In this document: positions 1 to 7,761 of the stretch, one piece after another
Numbering within the stretch: position 1 is the first letter of the stretch
Layout of the letters: the number at the start of each line of letters is the position of its first letter
From: CAZVYJ01 sp964631565
GTDB lineage: Bacteria > Planctomycetota > Phycisphaerae > SM23-33
DNA length: 31,286 nucleotides
Direction of reading: 5' to 3'
Assembly: GCA_964631565.1 (NCBI GenBank)
Contig: CAZVYJ010000035.1
Span: 1 to 31,286 of the forward strand
Program-made: the position numbers and the translations under genes
Notes under the pieces: model-generated
What the model saw: only the letters and a program-made list of their open reading frames with translations
Databases searched by the model: none
What the model was told of the DNA's origin: nothing

Positions 1-804
1 TCCGGCCTGCGCCGCCGCGGCTACACGCCGGAGGCCATCCGCGAATTCTGCAGGAAAATCGGCGTCAACAAGTTCAACAGCACCGTCGATTTCGCACTGC
101 TGGAGCACTGCCTGCGAGAGCACCTGAACAAAACATCGCCTCGCGTGATGGCAGTTCTGCGCCCGCTGAAGGTCGTGATAACAAACTATCCCGAAGGCCG
201 GGTTGAAGAGATTGACGCCGTCAACAACCCCGAAGACCCCGCCGCCGGCACGCGAAAGGTGCCGTTCGGCAAGGTTTTGTACATCGAGCGGGAAGACTTC
301 ATGGAAGACCCGCCGAAGAAATTCTTCCGCCTCGCCCCCGGCCGCGAAGTGCGACTGCGGTATGCTTACTTCGTCACCTGCACCGATGTCGTGAAAGATG
401 CAGCCGGCGAGATAACGGAAATTCACTGTACATACGACCCGGCGACCCGCGGCGGCGATGCACCGGACGGCCGAAAGGTCAAAAGCACGATTCACTGGGT
501 GCCGGCTGAGCAGTCGCTTCAGGCGAAGGTCAGGCTTTACGACCACCTCTTCGCTAACGACGACCCCTACGACGTGCCGGAAGGCAAAGACTGGACAGCC
601 GGGCTTAACCCCAAATCACTCGAGGTAATCTCCGACGCCCGCGTCGAGCCATCACTGGCCGATGCAAAACCGCTGGACAGGTTCCAGTTCGAACGGATCG
701 GGTACTTCTGCGCTGACAAGGATTCGACCGCCGATAAAAAAATCTTCAACCGCACAGTGACGCTCAAAGACACATGGGCGAAAATTCAGAAGAAAGAGAA
801 TTAA
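1..804 (+). CDS. glnS: Glutaminyl-tRNA synthetase, C-terminal part (5' end outside window)
   Basis: The protein charges tRNA-Gln with glutamine in the cytoplasm. The reading frame is open from base 1 to the TAA at 802-804, so about 267 C-terminal residues are visible and the catalytic Rossmann domain lies upstream of the window. What is seen matches the end of the class I catalytic region (GYTPEAIREFCRKIG) followed by the two beta-barrel anticodon-binding domains (PLKVVITNYPEG, YIEREDFMEDPPKKFFRLAPG, EIHCTYDP, STIHWVPA). These segments are diagnostic of GlnRS rather than GluRS. The protein ends in a normal place for the family, and a strong terminator follows 30 bases later. Direct GlnRS use implies that the organism need not rely on GatCAB for Gln-tRNA, although GatCAB could still exist elsewhere. 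Confidence 0.94.
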   Translation, partial: SGLRRRGYTPEAIREFCRKIGVNKFNSTVDFALLEHCLREHLNKTSPRVMAVLRPLKVVITNYPEGRVEEIDAVNNPEDPAAGTRKVPFGKVLYIEREDFMEDPPKKFFRLAPGREVRLRYAYFVTCTDVVKDAAGEITEIHCTYDPATRGGDAPDGRKVKSTIHWVPAEQSLQAKVRLYDHLFANDDPYDVPEGKDWTAGLNPKSLEVISDARVEPSLADAKPLDRFQFERIGYFCADKDSTADKKIFNRTVTLKDTWAKIQKKEN

Positions 805-833
805 GAAGGTCCACGAATTATACAGAAAAGCAC

Positions 834-873
834 AAAAGCCCACGACAAGCCTGCCGTGGGCTTTTTGTTTTAA
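834..873 (+). terminator. Rho-independent terminator of glnS
   Basis: A perfect 10-bp stem (AAAGCCCACG at 835-844 pairing with CGTGGGCTTT at 855-864) has a 10-base loop and is followed by TTGTTTT. It lies 30 bases after the glnS stop and just before the convergent URO-D-like gene. The A-run on the 5' side also allows weaker use from the opposite strand. Confidence 0.9.
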
Positions 874-900
874 GCACAATTCAAACACAAATTGGCGTTC

Positions 901-1926
901 TTACTCCCGCCCGTAATTTATCGCTTCGCTGAACAGCGCATCGAGGCTTTCGACCGGGCAGTCTTCGTTGATGCCGTTGCCGACGCCGAGCACCAGCCGC
1001 CCTTCCGGCCGCTGGTAAGTATCAATCATGAACCGCACTTCCCTGCGGACGTCGTCCGGTGTGCCCCACGGAATGGTCTGCTGCACGTCGAAGCCGGCGT
1101 AGAAAGTTATTCTGTCGCCGAGGCTGGCGGCCACTTCCTTCTCGTCCATGGTGTATTTCTGTATCGGGTGGATCACGTCCAGGCCCAGGTCGGCGAACTT
1201 CGGCAGGAACGGCCTGATGTTGCCGCATGAATGCAGCCACACATGCATTCCGAGCGAATGCGCCTTTTCTATCACTTCGCGGTAATACGGCGCGAAAAAT
1301 TCGTCAAATATCTGCGGCGAGAAAAACGGCCCCGTCTGCGTTCCGATGTCGTCGCTTGTGAATATTCCGTCAAGCTGCCGCTCCGCATGCGCTCGCTCGA
1401 CGACGCGGAGGTAAAAATCGGTCATGGCCCGGAACAGGCGATGCACTTCCTTCGGATTGGTGTAAAAATCCATCAGGGCGTTCGTCATGCCGCGAAGCGA
1501 CCAGAACCGCTCGAACATCCAGAACCACCATACGCCGATGCGATACCTGCCGTCGTCGGCAAGCGGTTTGTTGAACAGGCGTGGAAATTCCGGGTCGGGA
1601 AAGTCGGCGATAATATCGTCCAGCATGCCCCAGTCAGGTATGACAACCTTGGAGTCAAGCGCAGCGCCTTTATCGGCCGTGGCGCCCCTTAATGCGTACT
1701 GATACGACGGATAGTCCTCCGGGGCGTTGTACTCCCATGGCGTATTGATGTAATCGACCTGCACGTCCTGCGGATAGCGGTCGAGAATGTCGCAAACAGC
1801 CTGCTTGCGGTCGCCGAATGCGTCCGTGTGGACCCACATGTGTATCCAGAGCGGAACCCGCCTGGCTCGGCCTCGCCCTTCGATAACGGATATGACCTCT
1901 TCCCTGGTCAACGGCTTGTCAATCAC
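901..1926 (-). CDS. Uroporphyrinogen decarboxylase (URO-D)-like protein
   Basis: This 341-residue protein has the URO-D/methylcobamide methyltransferase TIM-barrel fold. Supporting motifs are SDDIGTQTGPFFSP (about 191-204), the downstream FAPYYREVIEKAHSLG, the core strand with HSCGN at 232-236, and DVIHPIQ at 250-256. True HemE proteins carry an N-terminal RQAGR-type arginine motif that is not visible here, so haem synthesis is unlikely. The family includes corrinoid-dependent methyltransferases and many uncharacterised planctomycete and Lentisphaerota paralogues with unknown substrates. The ATG at 1924-1926 is preceded by AGGAGA about 11 bases upstream. It lies 68 bp downstream of the aldolase gene on the same strand, so the two are probably co-transcribed. 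The substrate is not known. Confidence 0.85.
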   Translation of the reverse strand: MIDKPLTREEVISVIEGRGRARRVPLWIHMWVHTDAFGDRKQAVCDILDRYPQDVQVDYINTPWEYNAPEDYPSYQYALRGATADKGAALDSKVVIPDWGMLDDIIADFPDPEFPRLFNKPLADDGRYRIGVWWFWMFERFWSLRGMTNALMDFYTNPKEVHRLFRAMTDFYLRVVERAHAERQLDGIFTSDDIGTQTGPFFSPQIFDEFFAPYYREVIEKAHSLGMHVWLHSCGNIRPFLPKFADLGLDVIHPIQKYTMDEKEVAASLGDRITFYAGFDVQQTIPWGTPDDVRREVRFMIDTYQRPEGRLVLGVGNGINEDCPVESLDALFSEAINYGRE

Positions 1927-1994
1927 TGTCGTGTCTCCTGCGATGTGGAATGGATTCCGTCTGTGCCGAAACTTCGCTCTGGGTTTACCGGAAT

Positions 1995-2948
1995 TTACTC
2001 AAATTCGATTTCGAGCTTTTTGTAGAAGCCGGCAAGGTCATCCTTGCGGTCGCTGGTCATCCACTCGATTGCCGTCTGCGGATGCATGTTCCTTATGCCG
2101 GTGAGCATGTAAGGCACGTGGAAGCCCCAGTCGATTTCCTTGGCCATCGGGAGGATATATTTGCCGACGACTTCCAGGACCGGCAGCAGGTTGAACTTCG
2201 GGTTTTTCAGGAAACCAAGCAGCAGTTCGGTCGGGCAGTTGCCTGCGCCGCGGCCCAGGCCGTTCATCGTGCCGTCGAGGAAGTTCGCGCCCTTGATGAT
2301 GCCCTCGATCGTGTTGGCGAAGGCGAGCTGCTGGTTGTTGTGCATGTGCACGCCGACTTCCTTGGTTTTCAGGAACATCTTGTAGCGTTCGACAAGGTAG
2401 TGCACTTCCTCGCTGTAGAGCGCGCCGAAGCTGTCCACGACGTAGACGGCCAGCGCGTTCGTTTCCTCCTCGAACTGCTGGAGGGCCTCGTCAAGCGACG
2501 GCCCTCCCTCTTTCGAGATGGCCATGATGTTGATGGTGGTCTCATAGCCGAGCTGGTCGGCGGCCTTGGCGATTTTAATCGCCTTGTCTGTGTCCTTTAC
2601 ATAGGTGGCCACGCGAATCATGTCGATAACCGAGTCTTTGCACGGAATGAGGTCGTCGGCGCTGGACTTGTGAGAGTCCATCATCACCGCGAGCTTGGTG
2701 TTGCGCGGATCTATGCCGTCGGTGACCGGGCCGAGCTGTTCCTCGTCGCAAAACCGCCACGGGCCGTACTCGTTCGGGTCGAACATGTCCTTGCTGTTTC
2801 GATAGCCGAGTTCGACATAATCGACGCCCGACTCGCAGGCCGCCTTATAGACGGCGCGAACCGTTTCCTGCGTGAAACGCGAATTGTTGGTCAAGCCGCC
2901 GTCGCGAATGGTGCAGTCGACTACCTTGATTTCCGGACGATACATCAT
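1995..2948 (-). CDS. DRE-TIM metallolyase family aldolase (HMGL-like / 4-hydroxy-2-oxovalerate aldolase-like)
   Basis: This is a 317-residue TIM-barrel protein with the hallmark metal and active-site motifs of the HMG-CoA lyase/isopropylmalate synthase/4-hydroxy-2-oxovalerate aldolase family. DCTIRDGG occurs at 11-18, the HMHNN divalent-metal motif at 201-205, and the glycine-rich DGTMNGLGRGAGNCPTE at 225-241. The last motif resembles aldolases such as MhpE/DmpG more than synthases. It lacks a long C-terminal regulatory domain, so a leucine-regulated synthase is excluded. Two ATGs stand in tandem (2946-2948 and 2943-2945). AGGAGC precedes both, and the second has the better spacing. It is the first gene of a two-gene operon with the URO-D-like gene. 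The substrate is unknown; the call rests on family motifs only. Confidence 0.85.
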   Translation of the reverse strand: MMYRPEIKVVDCTIRDGGLTNNSRFTQETVRAVYKAACESGVDYVELGYRNSKDMFDPNEYGPWRFCDEEQLGPVTDGIDPRNTKLAVMMDSHKSSADDLIPCKDSVIDMIRVATYVKDTDKAIKIAKAADQLGYETTINIMAISKEGGPSLDEALQQFEEETNALAVYVVDSFGALYSEEVHYLVERYKMFLKTKEVGVHMHNNQQLAFANTIEGIIKGANFLDGTMNGLGRGAGNCPTELLLGFLKNPKFNLLPVLEVVGKYILPMAKEIDWGFHVPYMLTGIRNMHPQTAIEWMTSDRKDDLAGFYKKLEIEFE

Positions 2949-3011
2949 TTTGCTCCTGTCTGTTCCGCCCGCCGGCCGATCTCATCGCCGCCGCAACGGG
3001 CTTATCGCTAC

Positions 3012-3040
3012 ATCATACCCGAAGGCGGGGATTCTGTCGC
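3012..3040 (-). promoter_or_regulatory. Putative promoter of the aldolase/URO-D operon
   Basis: Reading on the minus strand, GCGACA (3040-3035) and TATGAT (3017-3012) are separated by 17 bases. The -10 box is 5/6 and the -35 box 4/6 to consensus. It would start a transcript near 3005, about 57 bases before the aldolase ATG. This assumes consensus sigma-70-type recognition. Confidence 0.5.
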
Positions 3041-3124
3041 TACCCAATCATAACCCGCCCAAAGCCGTAAAAGGCCGGGACGGAAGTAGTAATCTCTTCA
3101 TTTTTGGCAGGCTTTGAATTTACA

Positions 3125-4051
3125 ATGGCGAAAATGAGTAATTCCGAAAAACACAGTCGGCCGGAAGTTACAGGCGATCACCGCCGCCAGTGGCGGCATT
3201 GTATGTACGTCTACCCGGTGATATCGAGGCGCAGCAAGGGTCTGAGCATCGGCGTAAACCTCAACCCGGACAAGGCGTGCAATTTCTCCTGCGTATACTG
3301 CCAGATTGACCGCTCGACGAGCCGCGGGCTGCATGATGTGCATATAGAGATGCTGCACGACGAACTGCACCTTGCACTTGAGGAGGCCGTCTCCGGCAGG
3401 CTGTGGGCGGAACCCAGGTTCTCCGCCACACCGAAGGAACTTCGCCGCATCAACGATATCGCATTCAGCGGCGACGGCGAGCCGACCTGTCTGAAAGATT
3501 TCGACAAGGCCGTGGCGACGGCCGCCAGGGCACGGCTCGACTGCGGCTGTAAGGACGTAAAACTGGTCGTTATAACCAATGCGACGCAACTGCAGAGCGA
3601 GCAGTTCAAGCGGGCGCTGCCTATTCTCGACGCATCCAACGGCGAGATATGGGCCAAGCTGGACGCCGGCACGGAAGAGGCCTTTCAGCGGATTCACCGG
3701 CCCCAGCCGGGAATTACGCTCAGGCGGATAATCGAGAACATCGGCTTCGTCGCCGCAGAAATGCCGGTGATTATCCAGACGCTGTTTTTCCGGCACGACG
3801 GCAAGGCGCCGGCGCCGGCCGAGATATCGGCATACTGCAACCGGCTGCAAGAAATTCTCCGAGCCGGGCGAATAAAGCTCATCCAGATTCACACAATCGC
3901 CCGCTCGCCGGCCGAAAGCAACGTTTCATACCTGCCGGACGCAGAACTCGACACGATAGCCGAAACCGTCCGGTCCGCCGTCGGGGATGTGCCCGTAGAG
4001 GTGTATTACGGCTCGGACGTACCGCCGCAGCGGCGAAAGGCCGGCAAATGA
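3125..4051 (+). CDS. Radical SAM protein, COG0731 / TYW1-related type
   Basis: This is a 308-residue radical SAM protein. The cluster-binding CxxxCxxC is CNFSCVYC with cysteines 52, 56 and 59, preceded by SRRSKGLSIGVNLNPDKA. It is followed by AFSGDGEPT, the GGE-like SAM-binding segment. The SRR-x-GLSIGV-x-C-x3-C-x2-CQ arrangement and the GEPT motif recall the COG0731 group, named after wyosine-related synthetases but mostly uncharacterised in bacteria. No SPASM-type C-terminal cysteine cluster is visible, so peptide maturation is less likely. I chose ATG 3125; GGCAGG lies upstream, and ATG 3134 and a TTG at 3104 are alternatives. The stop overlaps the next gene's ATG (ATGA at 4048-4051), showing translational coupling to the glycosyltransferase. 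The reaction is unknown. Confidence 0.8.
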   Translation: MAKMSNSEKHSRPEVTGDHRRQWRHCMYVYPVISRRSKGLSIGVNLNPDKACNFSCVYCQIDRSTSRGLHDVHIEMLHDELHLALEEAVSGRLWAEPRFSATPKELRRINDIAFSGDGEPTCLKDFDKAVATAARARLDCGCKDVKLVVITNATQLQSEQFKRALPILDASNGEIWAKLDAGTEEAFQRIHRPQPGITLRRIIENIGFVAAEMPVIIQTLFFRHDGKAPAPAEISAYCNRLQEILRAGRIKLIQIHTIARSPAESNVSYLPDAELDTIAETVRSAVGDVPVEVYYGSDVPPQRRKAGK

Positions 4052-5256
4052 GCGATCGCCTCGACGACAGTCAGCCGCCCCGCCGCAATCTCGGCTCGCC
4101 GGGACTCATCCCTGCCGTCGCAGCGTTCATATTAATCCGCCTGCTTGTGCTCGGCGCGGCGGAGGTGCTTTACGACCCGGCCTCGGCACAGCAGCAGAAA
4201 GTCTATCACCCGGATGTCAAGATGCTCCGGTGGGACAGCGGCTATTATCGTGAGATTATCGACCCAGGCTATCCCACTGACGTCGACGTTCCGCCGCACA
4301 TAGCATTTTTCCCGCTTTACCCGCTGACCGTCCGATGCCTGACGCCGTTTATCGAACGTGACATAGCGATGGTGCTTGTCTCGAATGTCGCAGCCGTCAT
4401 CGGCGCGGTATTCCTGTTCCTCTGGGCGAGGCGGGTTTTCGACGATGAGACGGCCTTCTGGTGCGTTCTGCTGGCCGGAGCATATCCGTCTTCGATGTTC
4501 CTGTCGGCGGGTTATACGGAGGGCATGTTCTTCATGCTGGTGGCGATATTCCTCTGGCTGCTCCAGAAAGACCGGATATTTGCCGCCGCCGTCGCCGCGG
4601 CATTCGCCACGGCCGCCCGGCCGACCGGGGTCGTACTTATACCGGTCATTGGGCTGAGGGCGCTGGCATACTACCGTTCGACACCGATGGCGAAACGGCT
4701 GGCCGCCGTCGGCCTGGTCATCCTGATTTCCGCAGGCGGCATAATCGCATACGAGGCATATCTCTGGCACACGTACGGCAGCGCTGACATTTATCTGCAA
4801 GCCCAGCACACGCATTGGCCGCCCAAGTCGACTCCATACGCGGCGATAAAAACCATCACCCTTTACCGACTGTGGGACGCCGCCTACAAGCCCATCCAGT
4901 ACGTTGTCCGCGCGGAATATCCCAAGCTCCTGCTGCCGAGAGCATGGAACGGCTTGTGCATACTGAGTGTAATCGCAATCAGTGTATTCGGCCTGGTGCG
5001 GCCGGGAAAAATACGGCGTGAAACATTCCTTATGCCTATTCTGATCTTCCTGCTGGCGTATCTTCAGGAGCCGGGCGGCGGCATGATGGGACCCTTGGGA
5101 CGTTTTCTGGTTGCATCGCTTCCGGTGTTCCTGCTGGCGGCCGGCTGGATAACCACCACGCGGCGGCGTGTAATCGCCTCGTGCATAGTGGCTGTCATGC
5201 TGGCAATGCAGATTCTCTACGTCAACGCCTTCATAGCATCGCTGTGGGCGGGCTGA
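4048..5256 (+). CDS. PIG-V-like mannosyltransferase / GT-C family integral membrane protein
   Basis: This is a 402-residue multi-spanning membrane protein. Its N-terminal loop contains RWDSGYYREIIDPGYP (about 61-76), matching the WDSxxYxxIAxxGY signature of PIG-V-like (GPI mannosyltransferase 2-like) GT-C enzymes. HIAFFPLYPL follows, then about eight hydrophobic helices. GT-C enzymes use polyprenyl-phosphate sugar donors and act on the outer face of the cytoplasmic membrane, so a role in envelope or extracellular glycan assembly is inferred. The WDS aspartate is the expected catalytic or metal-linked residue. The frame is open further upstream, but the ATG at 4048 overlaps the stop of the radical SAM gene as ATGA and is the natural start. 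It converges with the apt-CBM9 gene, the two stop codons being one base apart. The acceptor is unknown. Confidence 0.8.
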   Translation: MSDRLDDSQPPRRNLGSPGLIPAVAAFILIRLLVLGAAEVLYDPASAQQQKVYHPDVKMLRWDSGYYREIIDPGYPTDVDVPPHIAFFPLYPLTVRCLTPFIERDIAMVLVSNVAAVIGAVFLFLWARRVFDDETAFWCVLLAGAYPSSMFLSAGYTEGMFFMLVAIFLWLLQKDRIFAAAVAAAFATAARPTGVVLIPVIGLRALAYYRSTPMAKRLAAVGLVILISAGGIIAYEAYLWHTYGSADIYLQAQHTHWPPKSTPYAAIKTITLYRLWDAAYKPIQYVVRAEYPKLLLPRAWNGLCILSVIAISVFGLVRPGKIRRETFLMPILIFLLAYLQEPGGGMMGPLGRFLVASLPVFLLAAGWITTTRRRVIASCIVAVMLAMQILYVNAFIASLWAG

Positions 5257-5257
5257 T

Positions 5258-6454
5258 CTAATCGAACAACAACTCGCCGAACTGGTCGGGTGCGTGGAAA
5301 TTAGGCCGCTCGTAAACCACGGGGCTCCAGCAGGCGAACTGGTCGTCTGTCTTGCCGCCGCAGCGATAGAAATTTCCACGCCATACAGTGCCCGCCTTCG
5401 GCGCCTCCGCCAGGCCGGTAAACTCGCGGAGCACATCGAACGGAATAGCGACGGCGAGCCACCAGCCATTGTCATCAGGCGACTCTTCCTTCGTCGGAGT
5501 GTTAATTGAAGTCGCTATCTGAATCTTCGATGCCAGTTCAGGCGTAATCAGGTTGCGAACCTTCGGTATGGGTCCGTAACCGAAATGAACGACTCCGCAG
5601 CAGTTGGCTTCAAAGTTGAAGTAGTCCAGCTTTCCGGGGTGCGGCGAGGCGAAAAATTCCACGCAGCTGTCCACGCAAACCAGGCCGTTAAGCTCGGTGA
5701 CCGCAGATGAAATGTGCTTGTCTTCGCAGATGAACTGCAGATATATCGCTTTTTTGTCGTACAGCACACGAACTTCAGTGCCCTGCCTGTCGCCGGATTT
5801 ATACCACGGGAACTCGCTGATCTTTGCGACCTCGGCGTTCTGCCAGACCGTGCCGGCTACGTCGCCGGTCAGCGGCGGCTTCGCGGAAACGCGATGAACC
5901 TTGTATTTCTTTGCGGTTGATCCATCAAATTCTTCCGCAATTTTGATAAGGCTGTGTACGCCGTAATCGGAAAGTTTTCCCCGGCCGTTCAGAAAGCAAA
6001 GCTCGATGAGAAACGCCACGCCGACGATACTGCCGCCGAGCTTTTCAATGAGCCTGCACGCGGCTGCCATCGTTCCGCCGGTGGCAAGCAGGTCGTCAAT
6101 CATGAGCACCTTCTGGCCAGGCTTGACGGCATCGGCATGAATCTCGATCGTATCCGTGCCGTATTCCAGTTCGTAGCTTTCGCTGATGGTCGCCGCGGGC
6201 AGCTTGCCCGGCTTGCGGATAAGCACAAAGCCCGCGCCAAGTCTCTCCGCAACCATCGGGCCGAGAATGAAGCCGCGGCTTTCGACGCCGGCGACAATCT
6301 TAACGCCCTTGCCCTTGTAAGGCTCGGCTAGCTGGTCGGCCGCAGCAACAAGCGCATCCTTGTCGGCCAGCAGCGGGGTGATGTCCTTGAACACGATCCC
6401 CTTTTTCGGAAAATCCGGAACGCTGCGAATGAATGAGTCCAGGTATATTTTCAT
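5258..6454 (-). CDS. apt: Adenine phosphoribosyltransferase fused to a CBM9-like domain
   Basis: Residues 1-172 are a complete adenine phosphoribosyltransferase, which makes AMP from adenine and PRPP in purine salvage. Evidence includes the opening DFPKKGIVFKDITPLL, the GVESRGF substrate loop (57-63), and the PRPP-binding motif VLMIDDLLATGGT (116-128). Normal Apt proteins end near residue 170-180. Here the frame continues without a stop through a linker (AEEFDGSTAKKYKV) into about 210 residues of a carbohydrate-binding family 9-like beta-sandwich: VDSCVEFFASP (261-271), FNFEANCCG (279-287), WSPV (376-379), PNFHAPDQFGELLF (384-397). No methionine lies in the linker, so a separate translation start for the second domain is unlikely. 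There is no signal peptide, so both domains should be cytosolic. The function of the fused domain is not known. Confidence 0.88.
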   Translation of the reverse strand: MKIYLDSFIRSVPDFPKKGIVFKDITPLLADKDALVAAADQLAEPYKGKGVKIVAGVESRGFILGPMVAERLGAGFVLIRKPGKLPAATISESYELEYGTDTIEIHADAVKPGQKVLMIDDLLATGGTMAAACRLIEKLGGSIVGVAFLIELCFLNGRGKLSDYGVHSLIKIAEEFDGSTAKKYKVHRVSAKPPLTGDVAGTVWQNAEVAKISEFPWYKSGDRQGTEVRVLYDKKAIYLQFICEDKHISSAVTELNGLVCVDSCVEFFASPHPGKLDYFNFEANCCGVVHFGYGPIPKVRNLITPELASKIQIATSINTPTKEESPDDNGWWLAVAIPFDVLREFTGLAEAPKAGTVWRGNFYRCGGKTDDQFACWSPVVYERPNFHAPDQFGELLFD

Positions 6455-6491
6455 TAAAAGACCCTTTCGCTCCTGGGTTAACGGTGGAAAG

Positions 6492-6520
6492 AGTCTATCT
6501 GTGTGCGTCAGGAACGTCCA
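6492..6520 (-). promoter_or_regulatory. apt: Possible promoter of the apt-CBM9 gene
   Basis: On the minus strand TGGACG (6520-6515) and TAGACT (6497-6492) are separated by 17 bases; each box is only 4/6 to consensus. It would initiate near 6485, about 30 bases before the ATG at 6454. This is a weak call based on spacing alone. Confidence 0.35.
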
Positions 6521-6567
6521 GAGATAATCCGAACCTCAGTAATGTCTTACATATCCAGGTGCGCGAA

Positions 6568-6642
6568 ACGAGCCGAGATTGTGAAGGAGCGGTCGCCGTA
6601 TGTCCGGCATGAAATGACCGCTCGTTTACACTCGCGGCTCGT
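6568..6642 (-). repeat. Triple nested inverted repeat downstream of the sigma-factor gene
   Basis: Three inverted repeats are nested around one centre. The outer 8-bp pair is ACGAGCCG (6568-6575) with CGGCTCGT (6635-6642). The middle 8-bp pair is GAGCGGTC (6587-6594) with GACCGCTC (6616-6623). The innermost 4-bp pair is GCCG (6595-6598) with CGGC (6605-6608). Transcribed on the minus strand, it begins 14 bases after the sigma-factor stop and would form one long interrupted hairpin in the 3' UTR. There is no proper U-tract, so it is not a classical terminator. It could be an RNA-stability or processing element. Confidence 0.7.
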
Positions 6643-6656
6643 ATACTACTGACCTG

Positions 6657-7520
6657 TTATAGTAAATCTTCGGCCATTTTATTGAGCTTGGCCAGTGCGA
6701 TTCTTTCAATCTGACGAACTCGCTCCCGCGTCAGTCCTATTGTTTTGCCAATTTCCTTGTAGGTCCGCTGCGGCCCTTCGTAGCCGTCCAGGCCGAACCG
6801 CATCTCGATAATTTTTCGTTCGCGATCATCAAGGTGTTTCAGAAGCGAACTGACGATCGGAGCGTTGGACTCATCAAGCATTGACTGGTCCGGGCTGATG
6901 CCTTCCTCGTCGGCAATCATCTCGTCCATGGACTGGGATGCCTCGCCTCCCATCTGCGACGGAGCGTTAACTGCGCGAAGCCCTTCCTGAACGATGTCTG
7001 CCTTCTTGCGGCTGATGTTCAGCGCCTCGGCCATTTCGTCGATTGTCGGGGGCCTTCCGAATTTCGCCTCCAGCTGGCGGGAAACATTCCGCCACTTGGC
7101 GATGAGCTTGGAAAGATACGCCGGAATGTGAACCGGCTGACCTGCGTTTATAATGGCGCGTTTTATGGACTGCTTTATCCACCACGAGGCATACGTGCTG
7201 AAACGCACGCCCGCATCCGGGTCGAACTCTTCTACGGCGCGCATCAGGCCCAGGTTGCCCTCGGCCACCAGGTCACCCAGCGTCATGCCGCGATTGGAGT
7301 AGTCTTTGGCTATCTTTATGACCAGCCGGAGATTGGCTGCTATCATCTGCTCCCGTGCGGTTATGTCAGAATGTTCCCGAACCCGGCGGGCAAGCTGCTT
7401 TTCCTGTTCGGAAGTAAGCAGCGGCGTGGATTTGATTCGCTGCAAATACCAGTCAATACCCGTCTTAGATGATGTCCTCACTTTGTTGTCCTTTCCTGCA
7501 GTCTCTTCCAGCTCAGACAC
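6657..7520 (-). CDS. RNA polymerase primary-type sigma-70 factor (RpoD/SigA-like, lacking region 1.1)
   Basis: This is a 287-residue sigma factor of group 1/2. Region 1.2 begins near TGIDWYLQRIKSTPLLTSEQE (20-40). Region 2 carries ANLRLVIKIAKDYSNRGM (62-79), the core-binding DLVAEGNLGLMRAVEEFDP (83-101) and the -10-binding FSTYASWWIKQSIKRAI (107-123). Region 3 covers about 135-212. Region 4 has the -35 helix-turn-helix TYKEIGKTIGLTRERVRQIE (253-272). It is shorter than proteobacterial RpoD and lacks the acidic 1.1 domain, as in many SigA or RpoS-like factors, so whether it is the housekeeping factor is not certain. The start is a GTG at 7518-7520 preceded by GGAG with 7-base spacing. It lies between rpsA and apt on the same strand but behind several hairpins. 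Confidence 0.9.
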   Translation of the reverse strand: MSELEETAGKDNKVRTSSKTGIDWYLQRIKSTPLLTSEQEKQLARRVREHSDITAREQMIAANLRLVIKIAKDYSNRGMTLGDLVAEGNLGLMRAVEEFDPDAGVRFSTYASWWIKQSIKRAIINAGQPVHIPAYLSKLIAKWRNVSRQLEAKFGRPPTIDEMAEALNISRKKADIVQEGLRAVNAPSQMGGEASQSMDEMIADEEGISPDQSMLDESNAPIVSSLLKHLDDRERKIIEMRFGLDGYEGPQRTYKEIGKTIGLTRERVRQIERIALAKLNKMAEDLL

Positions 7521-7615
7521 AGTTCAACTCCGTGGAATATTTCGGTAAGCTGCGGGGAGGACTTAAGTAAGTAACGCCTTAAGAGTTCAAGAATTGCGTC
7601 CGGATAAAACGAGAC

Positions 7616-7640
7616 GCGGCCGCCCTGAGGGGACGACCGC
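7616..7640 (-). terminator. Putative terminator hairpin between rpsA and the sigma-factor gene
   Basis: On the minus strand GCGGTCGTCC pairs over 10 bp (two G-U pairs) with GGGCGGCCGC around a 5-base CCTCA loop. GTCTCGTTTTATCC follows, a moderately T-rich tail. It is the third and last of three hairpins after rpsA and the best terminator candidate of the set. Confidence 0.6.
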
Positions 7641-7663
7641 GCTGTCTATTGTTATTTGCACCT

Positions 7664-7733
7664 TTGCATGGCGGCCTTCCCAGGTTGCCATGCAATAACT
7701 TGATACAACGAGGCGGCCCTGGAAGGCCGCCTC
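7664..7733 (-). repeat. Two tandem GC-rich hairpins directly downstream of rpsA
   Basis: The first hairpin is a perfect 9-bp stem GAGGCGGCC/GGCCGCCTC (7710-7718 with 7725-7733) with a 6-base loop. The second is a perfect 9-bp stem TTGCATGGC/GCCATGCAA (7664-7672 with 7687-7695) with a 14-base loop. Neither is followed by a U-tract on the minus strand. They begin 28 bases after the rpsA stop and precede the terminator-like hairpin at 7616-7640. They may protect the rpsA mRNA 3' end or act as a processing site; this is inference. Confidence 0.65.
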
Positions 7734-7761
7734 GCTTAACCACCTGATTAGGAGTTAAAAA

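Noticed and set aside
3649..4047. N-terminal extension of the mannosyltransferase reading frame
   Set aside because: The upstream part lies in another frame of the radical SAM gene and is Arg/Ala-rich without motifs; the ATGA overlap at 4048 gives a natural start.
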